A DNA stretch of 64,000 nucleotides, from positions 558,001 through 622,000 of the forward strand of contig MBPM02000024.1 of assembly GCA_001695595.3 (NCBI GenBank), written 5' to 3'. The position numbers and the translations under genes are program-made. Below are positions 26,301-37,442 of this stretch, piece after piece. Origin of the DNA: Plasmopara viticola (Eukaryota; Oomycota; Peronosporomycetes; Peronosporales; Peronosporaceae). The notes beneath the pieces were generated by a model. That model saw nothing but the letters and a program-made list of their open reading frames with translations. It had not been told where the DNA came from and made no database searches. The first letter of the stretch is position 1. Each line of letters begins with the position of its first letter.

Positions 26301-26496
26301 GATCTTCGGGGAGTGTTTCGTGCTTCTTGCGCTTCGAACCTAGAGAATTTACATTAAACGAGCCAATCCGGATGCGGTTGGCGCGGTTAGGACGTGGAAG
26401 GGGGTTTGGCCTGGTGCTGGAGACCGTCGCGTCGAGGGTGAGACTCGTTAGAGACCTGCAGATGCCCGAGAGCACCTTCCCGAAGCGCGCGAGCAT
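23386..26496 (-). CDS. Retrotransposon ORF: APE endonuclease and reverse transcriptase, 1036 aa
   Basis: The N-terminal half is an apurinic-type endonuclease domain (about residues 43-290) with FNVNSL, LQETK, NAYSPHSG, NQIDYIL and SSDHKLV in the expected order. The reverse transcriptase follows (about 480-780): GRASGPDDIPAELLK, RPIVLLNSIRK, SGFRAHRSTADAVW, the catalytic block VLGIDLSRAFDSI, GTPQGDSLSP and YADD near residue 746. The C-terminal part has the usual LPILLYNCATWALTKSEL and RWRLFGHVLRR elements. The protein nicks target DNA and copies the element RNA at the nick. One motif is wrong: where the endonuclease should have GDFN before AKLG, it reads APAH (about residues 184-187), losing the metal-binding or catalytic Asp and Asn. 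The start is the first ATG after the 5' leader. No frameshift or stop is present. Confidence 0.9.
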   Translation of the reverse strand: MLARFGKVLSGICRSLTSLTLDATVSSTRPNPLPRPNRANRIRIGSFNVNSLGSKRKKHETLPEDLRRYRVDILGLQETKIYDRGEHLIDDFLLLTLQAKTELHGIGFAISPRLRPFLQRYWSHSDRIGILKLRLPHIGTVNIVNAYSPHSGYPLEAVDRFYADLSTALTSLPRRDLTFLTWAPAHAKLGRRHDLKPFLGNHGRGYRNRNGNVLASFCQTHNLFVTNTDFPKRAKNITTWTQRRSDHSIYNQIDYILCSQNCRRLCVDAQSWGGTLTSSDHKLVTADFTLEGAAQIRFRPRSELPRRLHLARDALVHDEDARDAYVRALIAASTEHSIPVTDPIQQRWNATLQTTKTAAELAVGFSPQRSTRRYIDATLTALSEQQRHLRLRVQNDHAANIAELRRERNAVLRQIHQRCRELAFQALDAKISRIEELHDSVRMYSAVRELFPRPPGQVTVHDSTGKYILHRPTANNLIRSYFKGQLTDPTHAPIIPSSDARPLSSPITGDELARAFRRLSNGRASGPDDIPAELLKYGTDQIAEPLAALINDSFALGQPLELGEGTLLCLPKPNKSQGECSSLRPIVLLNSIRKAVSLVVLNRIRSDVDNFLSPHQSGFRAHRSTADAVWAHEWLTARATDRRETVYVLGIDLSRAFDSIDRSKLITVLQTFLQDDEVRLIRLLLSHTTLSLRSSNQALDPFESNVGTPQGDSLSPVLFTIYLEAALRDLSGALDVPHNLLQQMIVYADDADFICTDPSVVQLIQDQAPAILSRWSLHMNLAKTEVTKIRRHCNPSGATRHARAREETWRHTKKLGTLLGDIEDLSRRKSLATLALHRLWSVWPHPTLISPKTRIRLYNTYVLPILLYNCATWALTKSELHGLESFHRRQLRYALGYRYPRHISNARLYDLCDERPLRPRLTQARWRLFGHVLRRNPDIPANLQMRAYFFSTAAKWRGRPRTTLPSTLDHDLVSCGSGFRLRTAQDLEVVRTLAQDRKKWKTHTTSVLAALPAERDSTYADTTLCRGLARLSLARA
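25920..25951. repeat. Perfect 11-bp hairpin over the endonuclease motif
   Basis: The bases ggcgccggccc (25920-25930) and gggccggcgcc (25941-25951) are exact inverted complements separated by 10 bp. They lie on the codons that should encode the GDFN motif and the following AKLG(R) of the endonuclease. Confidence 0.95.
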
Positions 26497-26541
26497 TTAG
26501 CCCCCGCGCTTGGAAGGAGGGCGTCACCCCAACCTTTTCCG

Positions 26542-26557
26542 AAAAAGCCATCAAGTA
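26542..26557. repeat. Target-site duplication, right copy
   Basis: This is an exact repeat of 23334-23349 (aaaaagccatcaagta), next to the 5' end of the minus-strand retrotransposon. It falls in the 5' flank of GH131 copy 2. Confidence 0.9.
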
Positions 26558-26737
26558 TTAACTTGAAATCGACTTTATGAATGTGGAGATTCTAATTGGC
26601 CAGAGACTCGGCAGGTAGACCCAAGTGACGAATAGATATATTCGACGAGCGTCTTGCTAAATTCCGGAATTAAATTCCTTGATTATTTTCCAATCTACCT
26701 GAAGCAACTCGCATCAGCAACATTTCAACTTTCAACC

Positions 26738-27691
26738 CTGGTCTTCCCCTTCACCATTTTAAACGCAGTGGCCCTCTTCTCGGCCTACGTTGCAACCCCT
26801 GTCGCTGCTACTGACCAATCTCTTCCTTAAGATAGTCGCGGACTTGGTCTCACTGTCGGCACATTGACCAACAAGTACCTGACGTACATCTTGACCAAGC
26901 GCGACGGTGGCACGGATGGAAACGTTTAGGACGATGTGACTATTACACAGAATGGTCGATCGTCCTACAATGAAGACACGGCCGTGATTGACATTGAAGT
27001 GGACAAAAACGCTATTTTTCAAAACCAGACCAACTTCCGTCGCTCGGGATTGGTCCAGAATATCCCCAGCAATGCGCAAGGGACGATCTTTTTTCGGACA
27101 AGTGGCATGACAGACGAGGCTTTCTTAAACCCATACGCGTGGCAAATGATCTTTACGGAGTAGCATATTCTCGAGATTCGTGTCGATGCCACTCTCGACA
27201 CGCCCATGATAATCTACCTCAACGACGTATTTATGATTCTAAGTGGGAGACCGAGTTTGTTGCCTGGCACATGGTACAACTTTGGCATTGGCATCGCGGC
27301 GGTCAAATCGGGCAATGGCTCCGTTCTTGAGTTCTATGTGAGTGAGGGCGACAAAGACCTCGCCTATAACAAGACTGACGAAGTGGTGACCGAGTTTCCG
27401 ACAAATTACGAAGTCCACGTCTGGGCTTTGACGTTGTCGGATAATGGTAGTGAGCCCGTGATGAATGAATAGCCTGACATTCTGTCCTACAGCGGCATTT
27501 CGGTCTCGACTGAAATTCCTACTGCGAAATCATCAAAAGAATCGAGTACGGAGCAAGTCCAAGCCGGCAATTCTCCCTTGGCTTCTAAGACGACGACGGG
27601 TTCGCCAACGACCAACTCTTCGTCCGAAACAAACAAATCGAGTAGCTCAAAAGGTGACGCTAGCAAGGAAATGCTCCAAAGTAGCATCTAG
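26738..27691 (+). pseudogene. GH131 glycoside hydrolase, copy 2, several stops
   Basis: The plus strand follows copy 1 almost residue for residue. It shares copy 1's two lesions, CTG in place of the start codon (26738-26740) and a TAG at 26927-26929. It also has private stops: TAA where copy 1 has the Trp of LPWDGRG, a TAG after IFTE, and a TAG after VMNE. The C-terminal Ser/Thr-rich tail is still readable to a TAG at 27689-27691. The retrotransposon sits about 200 bp upstream, so any promoter is displaced as well. Confidence 0.87.
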
Positions 27692-27741
27692 CTTCAAAGC
27701 TAGTACCCTTAAAATGAAATGTGTGTTGATACATTCCGTTA

Positions 27742-28899
27742 TCGTAGAGATTAATCATTAAGCTGATCTTTTACTTCGAGGATTTCAGTGGTGCTTTCTA
27801 TCGCTAATATTAATTTTACGCTGGCCAACTTTTAACAATCAAATGACTGGAAAAGTTGTTGACTCAAGCATTGCATCCCGGTAGTATTTAACCGTATAAT
27901 TTGCAGTGAAAGCGATAGACTAGCGAAATTTAGGATTCGAATCTAATATTTAAATTCCAAGTGGGGTGATTATTGTTGAAAATCCGCCGTCATGGGTGAT
28001 AATTGTATTGGCTTGACTGCAAAGTCGATATTTGCCGAACCCATATGCACCTCTTTGCTTTTCCTTGCTCTTTAAAAAAAGAACCAGCTATAAACCGGTA
28101 ATTATTAAGCGGCTTGGCTTTGCGCTGCCGGATTATTATAGCGCAGTCTTGTGTCCAGTGCATACTTACTGCCTGTAATGTCAAAGGAAGTAATTAGAAT
28201 ACCATTTTTTTTATCAGAATGTAACTTTTTTTCGTCAACATCAGTACAGTTTATATCGACCAATCTTCCCGATCGTGTGCCGGTGCCCTAATGATAAAAA
28301 AGTACAGTTAGCTCCCACATAATGTTTCAAACCATACGCTTTTAATCATGCGCTGAATGTATTTACAGCCTTTCCAAGGTCGATCCGACAGTTCGAGCAT
28401 ATGAAGTAGCCGTCAAGCCGCAATAGTTGCAACTTTATACCCACCTATATTAGATCTACATACAAAAATCATATTTACTCTGCATGTGAAAAGTATCGCA
28501 GCGCATTGATGACTTGAAAGCTTTCAGGCTTACAAGATTTTGAAAAACAAAGAAACGGGAAAAGAAAGCAATAGTGGATTTGCACACTACAAAAAACGTT
28601 CCATTCTATGGTTGGTAAAAAAAAATTGAGATAGATTCGCAATCGTAGTGATGGCATCATTGTATAGCAAATACCTGCCATGGGTAACTTACGTTCTCAA
28701 TCGGCAATCAAGAGAAATCTATTAGTTATCACGATTCTATCCTTTTTCAAGAGCTTAACAGCCTAACGATTACCGCGTTTTTACAATGTAAGTTCGGCAG
28801 GTTTATTGAGATTATTGTATTTACTGCGTATATTGGCGGCCTACTCTGACTCGCTCGACAGCTCGTTTTTCTTTCATTTATTAAATTAGATCTCAATGT
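27742..28899. other. Intergenic, decayed GH131 3' flank then AT-rich DNA
   Basis: The first about 200 bases mirror, in inverted form, the 3' flank of copy 1 (20600-20830). The rest holds no gene I can support; frames at 27990-28184 and 28475-28681 are short and featureless. Confidence 0.45.
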
Positions 28900-29235
28900 T
28901 TTATTTATTATTTTCGTGTGATAATACTGGAAGTTGATTTGCTGTAAAAGCGTTGGACACAAGCCTTTGTGTGATAGTACAACTCTCGTAATCTCCACCT
29001 CATAAACGTTCTAAAATTCTACCCAAGAGATGCTTTATTTCAAATCAGATAGAACCGGTAAGAACTCTGTTTTCTGAGACCAAAGATTCTGGAAAGCCAG
29101 AGACACGACAGATAAGACCTGAGTGGCAAATGGATATTCTTGACAAGCGTCTTTTTTGAGTTCGGCATCGACTTCCCTTGTTAGTTTCCAATCTTCCTAA
29201 AGCAACTCACATCGACTACAGGGCAATTATTTCCC
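28900..29235 (+). repeat. Conserved 5' flank and leader of GH131 copy 3
   Basis: It shares with the flanks of copies 1 and 2 the blocks cgtgtga.a.ta.tgga, ctcgtaatctccacct, and, closer to the gene, gtggcaaatggatattcttg and gtttccaatcttcc. This indicates that the duplicated unit included several hundred bases of upstream sequence. Confidence 0.65.
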
Positions 29236-30058
29236 ATGGTCTTCACCTCCACAATTTTCAGCGTAGTAGCCCTCTTATCGACGTACCTTGTTGCTTTTGA
29301 AGCTGCTGCCAATCAACCTCTTCCTTTGCATTGCCGCGGACTCGATCTTACTGCTCTTACTGCCGACGTATTGACGGACAAGCACAGGTCGTACATCCGG
29401 ACCATGTGCAATGGTAGGACAGATAAATAGGGATGTGGCCGTAACGTAAATGAAAATTTTTTCTTAAAAATCAGACCAACTTCCGTCGCTTTGAATTGGT
29501 CCAGAGTATGACCAACAACGCTCAGGGGTGATTTACTTTCGTTCATGTGTCATGAAAAATTCCGTATGCCTGGCAGGTCAATTTTACTGAGATGCATGCT
29601 TTTGCGATTCGTGTCGTTGCAACTTTTGCCCCCCCCCCTGATTATCTACCTTAACGACGGTACCGATGCTTCGAAACATATCACTGAGTTTGTGCCTCGC
29701 ACTTTAGCGTTGGCATGATTCAGGCAATGGTCCCGTTCTTGACCTTTAAGTGAGTGAAGGCGACAACCACCTTGTCCCTGAGGAGACCCACGACGTGGTG
29801 ACCAAGTCTCCAACTACAAACGAGTTTCACTCTGGTGCTTTGAGGCTGTCGGATGATGGGTGTGACCTTGTGATGAATGCAACTTTAGATTTTCTGGGCT
29901 TATTTCGGTATTTCGGTTACGGTCGAAGTTCTCTGGCGGATCGAGCATTGAGCAAAGTCAAGCCGAAACCTTATCGATGGCTTCTTCTGATACAATCACG
30001 AATTCGCCAGCGCGCAACCCTGCGTCCAGTTAATCAAATGAAGCAGCGCAATAGATGA
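29236..30058 (+). pseudogene. GH131 glycoside hydrolase, copy 3, strongly decayed
   Basis: An ATG corresponding to the family start is kept (29236), followed by a signal-peptide-like stretch and LPLHCRGLDLTAL, the counterpart of LPWDGRGVNLTV. After that the frame breaks repeatedly: a TAG after about 64 codons, loss of the TQNARSSYN region, a 10-base C run at 29629-29638 where the intact gene has five C's, and another stop before the SEGDNHLVPEETHDVV segment. The tail from 29750 is readable as SEGDNHLV...TNEFHSGALRLSDDGC. It cannot make a GH131 protein. Confidence 0.82.
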
Positions 30059-30314
30059 CGCTGGCAAAAAGGTTTTACATAGTTACACTGTCAGGTTCGT
30101 TACTTTATTTAACAAAACAAAATTTATTGCAGCTAACCTTTTTGGAAAGTTTTTCTGTTGTGATAATTCATCCTACCGTTTTTATTGTCAGCTGTAAATT
30201 ACGAATAGCTAAATTGTGACCCCTTCTGTAGGACCAGTGCATGCATGTTAAAACGTGCTATTTGCAGTGAAAGCTGCCTGTTCATTCCATTCAGCATAAT
30301 GGACTGCTTAATCT

Positions 30315-30632
30315 TCAAGCACTTGCATACCTATCACCTCCTTTGCAATGTACTATTTCATTACATAAAGCCAACCTTAATGAAAAAAGCTGGAGCGGAT
30401 TCCAGAAAAAATTGTCACCGTATGCACTGAGGAAAACCCAATGGATATAGTCCCTGCCAAAATCCAGAGTTAACATTGGTGCATGAAAAATATGATTGAT
30501 TGTACTCGATAAATCAATCCTTTTATTATGCACTCTAAAGATTGGGGACACTGGGTTCTTGTTCACCGGAAGATCGTAGATCGCCCTACATGCATCCTCC
30601 GTGGAAGATGCAGTGTCTTTGCATCCCACCAA
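30315..30632 (-). other. Convergent reading frame paired with 41314-41646 (relic or small gene)
   Basis: A 105-codon minus-strand frame downstream of GH131 copy 3 contains TEDACRAIYDLPVNKNPV and KRIDLSS. The frame at 41314-41646, in the same place relative to the intact GH131 gene, has TQDACSKIYKISVKDCPV and RRLIDQI. DNA similarity is also visible (aggatgc.tg.ag, ttccggtgaa/tttcggtgaa, cccagtgt). The duplicated unit therefore included a neighbour on the opposite strand. The protein is not one I recognise, and at least one copy is probably decayed. Confidence 0.5.
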
Positions 30633-33600
30633 GGACCCTCATCTCTGCCAGTGATAGTCTAAAATCGGATTCACCGAGCATAGCGATCTATGCTGCTTTG
30701 GCTGCGGTATGCAAGGACACATGGTCGGTACCTGTCTCGAAAGGCTCACTGGCGGAATTCTTTGTCTCACTCGAAGACTTAAAAAATGCTAGTAAAAGCC
30801 ACGTTCCCTGAGATAGAACGAAGTTAATCTCAGTGGGGATGGGATGGCGCACTAGGGTAGACTTAAGTCTTCATGATAAGTGTATGGGCGTGAGAGCTTA
30901 GCCTCCGAGAGCATAGTAGCTTATATGAAAGAGCTTGTACGAATCGTTTGCTTGTTGTACAACACAAGTTTCGAGAGTATGACGAGTATTAGCTGACACT
31001 GTCAAGTTAAATACTTCACGCTACGGCATACAGTCAAAATGATTTGACTGACGATCTAAAGAGCAACAGAAATAAGTCAGCTAAAGTTTTTCCGGATGAC
31101 AAGATAATTATTGCCTTGTAAAAATCGTTTTGCTGTAATGCTTAGAAACAAATCAGTTTAAGGTGGTGCTCTTGACATAGCCAATTTCTTATCAATCCTG
31201 ATCTTGATGTGGCGTGAAATAAGAGCCCTGGATAAATTGGTCAGAAATGGCTAGAGCTGCCAACCAATCGATTTCGCCTATGAAGATATTGATAGGCTGT
31301 CTTTCAACCTCTGTTGCGCACACAACTCTTTTAAAAGGCAAAGTGAGCAAGGGTACAACCGAAGTCATATGTACTGATAAAAGCTTTTAAATGCTGACGT
31401 GATAACGTCTCTGAAATCTTACTTAATAAATTTTAATTTTCGCTAGCTGCAGCCTCTGGAGACGCTCAAAACAGGGCATTAGATAAAAATAAATTAGTGC
31501 CACAGGTGGAATACACAGCATCATCAACTGCGGGAACAAAGTATCGCAAGCGAGCAGCATAATTATGCAAGACACAGCGGGATACAAGTCGGCTTTAAGT
31601 GTAGGTATCAAAGTTCCGCAAGTAAACATATCTCGTTTGCAAAACGCAAAGAACCGCAGCCGTACCATCAAGTGTGGGTATTGTAGCTCTACAACACGAC
31701 AATTAAAGTACAATACGAACCCTATTTTTATAATTAGATGAAAATATTACCGACTAAGAGATTTCAATAACAGGTTCACTTTACAATTAATCTCTTCTTT
31801 GTGCTACCGCAGGTGCGCTATGAATTTTAAAGTTATCTTAGGTAACATAGGTGCTGGAAATCAAAGTGCTTTGAGCTATTGAACTTCTGGCTAAATAAAA
31901 GTCAAAGTTAACCCAGAGGTGGTATTTGCAAAACTTCGTGTGCATATAATTACATCTTATGTTTACGACAAGAAGTTTTGGATCATTCTTCACATTAGCA
32001 TGTTTCGTGCCTTAATTTAGAGATCCCAGAAGATCCCAAATACACCGTTTAAGGAATTTTTAAATGTAATGCTTAGATTTCTTGCACCAAAACTCGTACT
32101 GGATAGAAGAGTGATACGCGTGGTTGATCTCGTGCGAGGCACGAACAACTAAGTTGCAACTATTACAAGAGCGGCAAGAGCTCATCGATGCCTTCTTTGC
32201 TAAAAAGTAGAAGAACGAGGTGCTTGTATTTGTCACGATCTTTCCTTTCTCAAAAACGGTTTGTAAAGGGGCGTATAAATAATGCTTACAACAAGGTGAA
32301 TAATGCCACGGCACCGGCACAAAAGCCATTCAAAGGAAGGGTGTGTTGCTTACGCTACCCAGTTGTATGTTAAAGATTGCTACTATTGACTTCCAAAATT
32401 CGAGTCAAAAAGCCCTTTGAGGCAGTTAAGATGTGATATGTGATACTGATAGGACACTCAAACACCCCGCCTATATTGATCACACTACGGGGTCAGATTT
32501 TGGACATGTTAATAAAAGCATCCTGGTGCTTTGTATACTAGCATACTTTTCAACGGATAAGGCAGAGGTTTTGCGAGACCTGCAACCCAAGCATATAAAG
32601 TAATAGTGCAGATAGTTGTGTAGGCTTGAATACCTTTCAAATGCTTTTGAGAACATAGCACAGGACGGCAATCACCTCATTGAAGTTAGCTCCAGTCCGC
32701 TACTTAACAAAAATTCAATACATGCTTTTATGAAGGCACATATGTCGACGTCAACTTTAGTCGTTGGTCTTCATGTCCTTAAAACTTGTCTTGACGAGTT
32801 TGCCAGACATATGCACTTGGTGTGGATCGCGATACCTCTGGTACGAAGCATAACTACCCCAATTTTGATAAAAAAATTGCTTATCAAGAGTAAGCACGGA
32901 AGGATTTTCCTGGGCATCTTCTGGATGCACAGAAAACCATTATTATTATATATGCTCTCGGGGTCTGCTTAGACCATGTATTTTTGAGGACAGCGCTCAT
33001 TACTCCTGCCTTGTTTCTGTATGAGCATAGTGACTGTCATCGTTCGTTTCAAATAATTATTGTGCGTTGAATACAAGCCTGACAAATTTAGTTAGCTTGC
33101 CGACACGTATTTAAGCATGACAGATTTTAAAACGACCCTGATCAGCAAGGTTAAAAGCTTCGTCGACGAATAAAAGTATCATGCACACCAAACAATCGCA
33201 AATTTAGAGCCATTGAGGTGACTTTCTATCGCAAAAACTATGATGAACTCGACTCAATAGCGATAGTATCAACATAAATTGCCAGACAATTAGCCCTACT
33301 ATAGGGTGGATATGGCAGGTTGAGTTGCTTTGAGCGACGGAGCCTGAAGTACCATCAACCTTCTCAGCTCAAACTAGCGACAATTTTGACCGAGTACAAA
33401 CGTTAGTTTCGGCCTTCACAGCAAATCATGAACCTCACATGCACGCGGGAGAAGCCAAGTATTAAAAAGATTTTCTAAAGGCTAAACTGCGACGCACACG
33501 GCGGCTTCTTTATATACACTGCCAATGATAGCGTAATGTTGGAACACAATTTTGTTTCTGGCTTGCCATTGGGTAATCGCAGTACAAACATAGTGGCGTT

Positions 33601-34309
33601 TACTCCACTTTGGCAAATTCTGTAAAACTATCGGAAAGTCGTCCACAACCGACAATCCACATATAGATTGTAAGACGGAAATGATTAGCTGTCAACCGGC
33701 CAGGGGCATCACGGATTAAACTTCAGCTCGCATTATTAGCTGTGAATACTGTATTATGTTTTGGTTTTGATGTTTATACTTACTGCTAGAGACAGGCAGA
33801 TAGCGATCTGCGACTTGTGTAGAATGTGCGCTGGCAGACTGTCTATGAATGCAATTCCACTCAATGATGAGTATCGAGCTTTACATGGCTCTACGTGAAT
33901 GAGTTACAATGCCCCAGAGCCCCACCGACGCTTTGAAGCACCGATGCTTTTGCAACATATCTCCAAACCTTTCTTTTAAAAGTCATTAGCGTAAGACCAG
34001 GTTTTTCACGGTAAGAGGTGTCTGACCTCGCAAAACGTCGGGTAAGTACAATCAGCAGCGCACGCTACGCGATTGCATCCGCATAAGAAATACAAGCACT
34101 TTACAAAGAACACGGAAGGTAGCAACGTAATATTGAATTCTAAAAATTCACCGCCGAAAAGGTTGCGCTCGGAACATTTGATCAAAGTGAAAACTCATTG
34201 TATCCAATCCTTTAAGATTCGGGAAAATCATAAGTCGGTGTGCATATCAAGACATTGTCGACGCACGTAATGTCTTAAAGAAGGACACTTGATTTACCTA
34301 AATTTTGAG

Positions 34310-34580
34310 CCTCATGTTATTTCTTAGGTATTTTCAGCACCTTTCGAAGCGTTTTCCCCTCGCGTAACGCTGCGGGAAAGGCGAAAATTGGTGGTCATAC
34401 GGGGATTGGTAGTGCCTATAGCCACCAATACAAGACTGAAAGATCAAGTAATTGCGGTTAACGCGGTCGAACGACCTTGAAGCTCAAAAATAAGGCAAGC
34501 AACTATCTAATTGCGTTTGTAGAGCTTGCGCTGTGTAGCCAAGCAGCTAAGAAAGCTATAAAGCTAATGGATGCTTTGTG
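34310..34580. repeat. Dispersed repeat, pair of 44825-45090
   Basis: Shared blocks in the same order with 44825-45090 include c.taggt.ttttcagcac, gaagcgtt.tccc, atagccaccaatac.a.actga and ttgaagctcaaaaata.ggcaagcaa. Both copies are strongly diverged. The origin is unknown, probably a mobile element. Confidence 0.45.
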
Positions 34581-34860
34581 TAACGTAGTCCGTCTCCTGC
34601 TCGAGAAGCATAAAAAATCAAAGTATCCCCAAAAGCCTCGGTCAGTCTACCAGGGTTGACCCTGAGAGAGATTGCAAGCACGTGCACTTGCTCGCATTGA
34701 AGCTGCTACTTTTAGCATGAAGGTATAATGTCGGGGCGGTCAAGACCTTCTCCGGTGTTTTTTATGTTAGAGCCAACAATATTTTCATTTAAAGTGCGCT
34801 GTCAAGTACGGGTGATTTTACGCGCACCAATATTTTTAGTAGCTTGATTATTTAGTATAC

Positions 34861-34960
34861 GAGACCCGTGAAAGCTGTTTTAACGGCTTTGGCACGCCAT
34901 TATTTACTTTACAAGACCCGTGCGAGTCGGTCAAACGGCCATAGCACGCCTTAAAATTGC
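34861..34960. repeat. Two-unit degenerate tandem repeat of about 51 bp
   Basis: The units begin gagacccgtgaaagc and caagacccgtgcgagt, and both end with acggc...gcacgcc followed by a tta/tta-rich spacer. No function is apparent. Confidence 0.55.
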
Positions 34961-37442
34961 TGCAACCATCAGCTGCACCATTAAAAGAACTACTGCTTCA
35001 CAGCTGTCGTTAAGGTGTATATACACTTTCTCCGCGTGCGACATTGCATAATTTAAACGAAAGAAGAAGCGTCGATCGTCTATGAAAACATTTGTGAGCT
35101 GTGTTGCCCAGATGGAGGCCCAAAAAAAAGAAGGTGTGTTTGTTGAGCGTTTCGACTCGATGACAAAGTAAACGTCGAATCTCAAAACGCGGGCGCTGAG
35201 GGAAAGCGAGTGGAATGGTAGCAGCTTTTCGGCTGAATAATGACTTGATCAATCATGCCGATAACAACGTATATGCTACAAGCTTTGTCCAGGCGGTAGC
35301 CAGCTCTCAATGCTTAACTCATCGCGCTTTTATATTAAACTTTACAATGACCCCGCCAAGACCCTTAGTTCTTCAGATCTCTTCTTGCAAACTCGGTTTC
35401 CAAAGTTGAAAGACTTGAGCTTTACGATCGAGCCACAACTAAGCGTATAATCCGTAATATGAAGCGCTGCATAGCTCAATCCTGATTTCTTCTTTCAAAA
35501 AGGCAGCAAATCATCAAGCATTATATGACTTTATCATTACCACCATAGAACACATCCTGACAGTTAGAAATATCGTGTCAGCGGCACGGGTATTGCGTCG
35601 GCCTATTCTTGTTAAAGCTGGAGAAAGGCCTTTACTATGATCTTCATATAAATAAAAGCAAACTCGCGACAAGCTCAGGCATCATCTGCACAGAGAAATC
35701 AGGCAATAAGACATGTGCTGAAGACTTCAATTTAAAGAATGGTCGATATAGTATTGGTCCTATCTTTTTACTGCTTGAATTAACGGCACAATGATTGCAG
35801 AGTCCATTATATTATTCGGTATCATTTTGTGTTACCTTAGTATGCAAACTGTAGAAAGCTAAGTGGGTTTTGGTTTGCACCAGAAGCCAAAGATCTTACA
35901 CAGCTCTTTTTGATTGGGAAGCCGAAGTTCAACAGAAAAGCAAGCTTTATTTTCGATCCGTCACATCCTCTTCCACTTGGGCATGCATTTCATTCGATAT
36001 ACAGGTAAACCTGATTCTTTACGCTTTCATTCTATGACAAAGCTTGTGACAACTAAAAAAACGAAATCAAAGCTATTGTACAGGCATTTAACAATACTAC
36101 ATAATATTGCTTTGGCTCTCAATGGAGAGTCTATACCAAATGCAGTCTTTATGCCTAAAATGCGCCGACAAAAAAAGCTGCTTGCAGCTATGGCTGCTCT
36201 TTGTCGTGGGTGGTAAGGCATAATGGCCTGCTCATTAAAAAGCTTGTCTGACAATGAAGGTTCCCAAGGAGCCTCGATCGCCACCGCGGCAGCTGACGCG
36301 AAACTACTGCTCTACCTTATTCCGAAGTCTGCAGCTTTGGGCGATGACTTTAATGAGAGCGCCGCGGGCACTCCAGCGAATACTCGCCTAGTCTATACTC
36401 ACATTCGATGCAAAGAAGTCCAAAGCTGGTGGCAGCGATGTTTATCCGGCTTCATCGCTAAGTAATAAGCTCCATTAAGTGAGAGACGTGTCGTCAGATG
36501 CCTTAGTCAAGCAAATGCATTACTAAAAGGCAGCAAGACTTGACCTTGAATGTTCTTGGTGGTGAGGTGTGCAGTAGTGGGCTCAAGGAAGAAAGTTATG
36601 AAACTAGGGACGACTTATTTTATTCCATTTTAGAGGTGGAGAAAATTCTTGAAGTCACCGACGCAAGTTGTGTATCTCATCTATAAGCACAAGTCATTTT
36701 TCCAAGACATTTCGATCACTCTCTGCAACAGCTTCGACGGGGACGAAGAAGATCTCCCGAATAGCTAATACTCGCGCGAGGCAACCATGGCGCTGAGCTG
36801 AATTTGTATCTGCTTAACGTGCGGTATGTCTTGCATGGCATATACATAAAAGCTCATTGTAGAAGAAGACATAGTTACAATGTGCATGCTTTCAACACCG
36901 CATCAATTCTCGCTTAGGGAATGTACTTGGTGCCGTACGAAGTCATAAAATGAGAGCGGCATGGGGATCTCGCGGAAACTGTTGCCGCCAAACGAGTTAA
37001 AGAAGCTATTCTGAGATTAAGTGAGCTTCAAGGGTGCTGCGATTCAAAACTCAACTGCTTTGAACAAAATACTTTATCTTTCGAGCTTAAAGCATAATTT
37101 GCTCACGTGGTAGGCTAAACACAGATCTCGGCTTTGGTAAAATGCTTAGCAAGGCGATGAGGAAGCGAGTTTTAGTGGGACGTATGGGGTCACGCCTACC
37201 AGACCCCAACGAGTGGCTAAAAAGATGAGGCTTGAAAAATAAGTGCCCACTTCAGATCGCCACAGGCTTGTCAGATCTGTATTGATTCAGCTTTGTGATG
37301 CAAAATAAGCGCGCTACTTTGCAAGAGAATATTAATTCACGTAAGAGTATCTCTACTTCACAGCGCACCCCACAAGGATGTGCCGCTGGCTTTGACGGTC
37401 GGAGGATGCCATCGTCATGTGCCTTTTTATGAGAAGCTTCGG

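Larger units (their letters stand above)
23350..26541 (-). mobile_element. Full-length APE-type non-LTR retrotransposon (RTE-like)
   Basis: The element is about 3.2 kb in minus orientation, bounded by a perfect 16-bp target-site duplication, with a short 5' leader, one long ORF that runs nearly to the 3' end, and a tail of short tgta-type repeats instead of a long poly(A). Single-ORF structure, size, lack of an RNase H domain and a short-repeat tail are typical of RTE-clade elements. The clade call is an inference; a reverse-transcriptase tree would settle it. The element appears much more GC-rich than the DNA it landed in, and its long ORF and clean duplication argue for a fairly recent insertion. 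Confidence 0.9.
23130..27740 (+). repeat. Right arm of the inverted duplication, split by a retrotransposon
   Basis: The outer 5' flank (23130-23349) and the GH131 part (26558-27740) together are the inverted partner of 20580-22200. They are separated by the non-LTR element at 23350-26541. A diverged version of the same 5' flank also lies upstream of GH131 copy 3 (about 28900-29020, with the shared phrase cgtgtga.a.ta.tgga). Confidence 0.8.
30633..37442. other. Long gene-poor AT-rich stretch
   Basis: No gene or complete mobile element is recognisable. The longest frame is 118 codons at 32616-32972 (plus) and has no domain I know; the frame at 36223-36465 is likewise unassigned. Two small repeats (34310-34580 and 34861-34960) are listed separately. 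This is most likely old transposon debris. Confidence 0.35.

Noticed and set aside
32616..32972. A 118-codon plus-strand frame
   Set aside because: It has no recognisable motif; it is likely a chance frame in decayed repeats.
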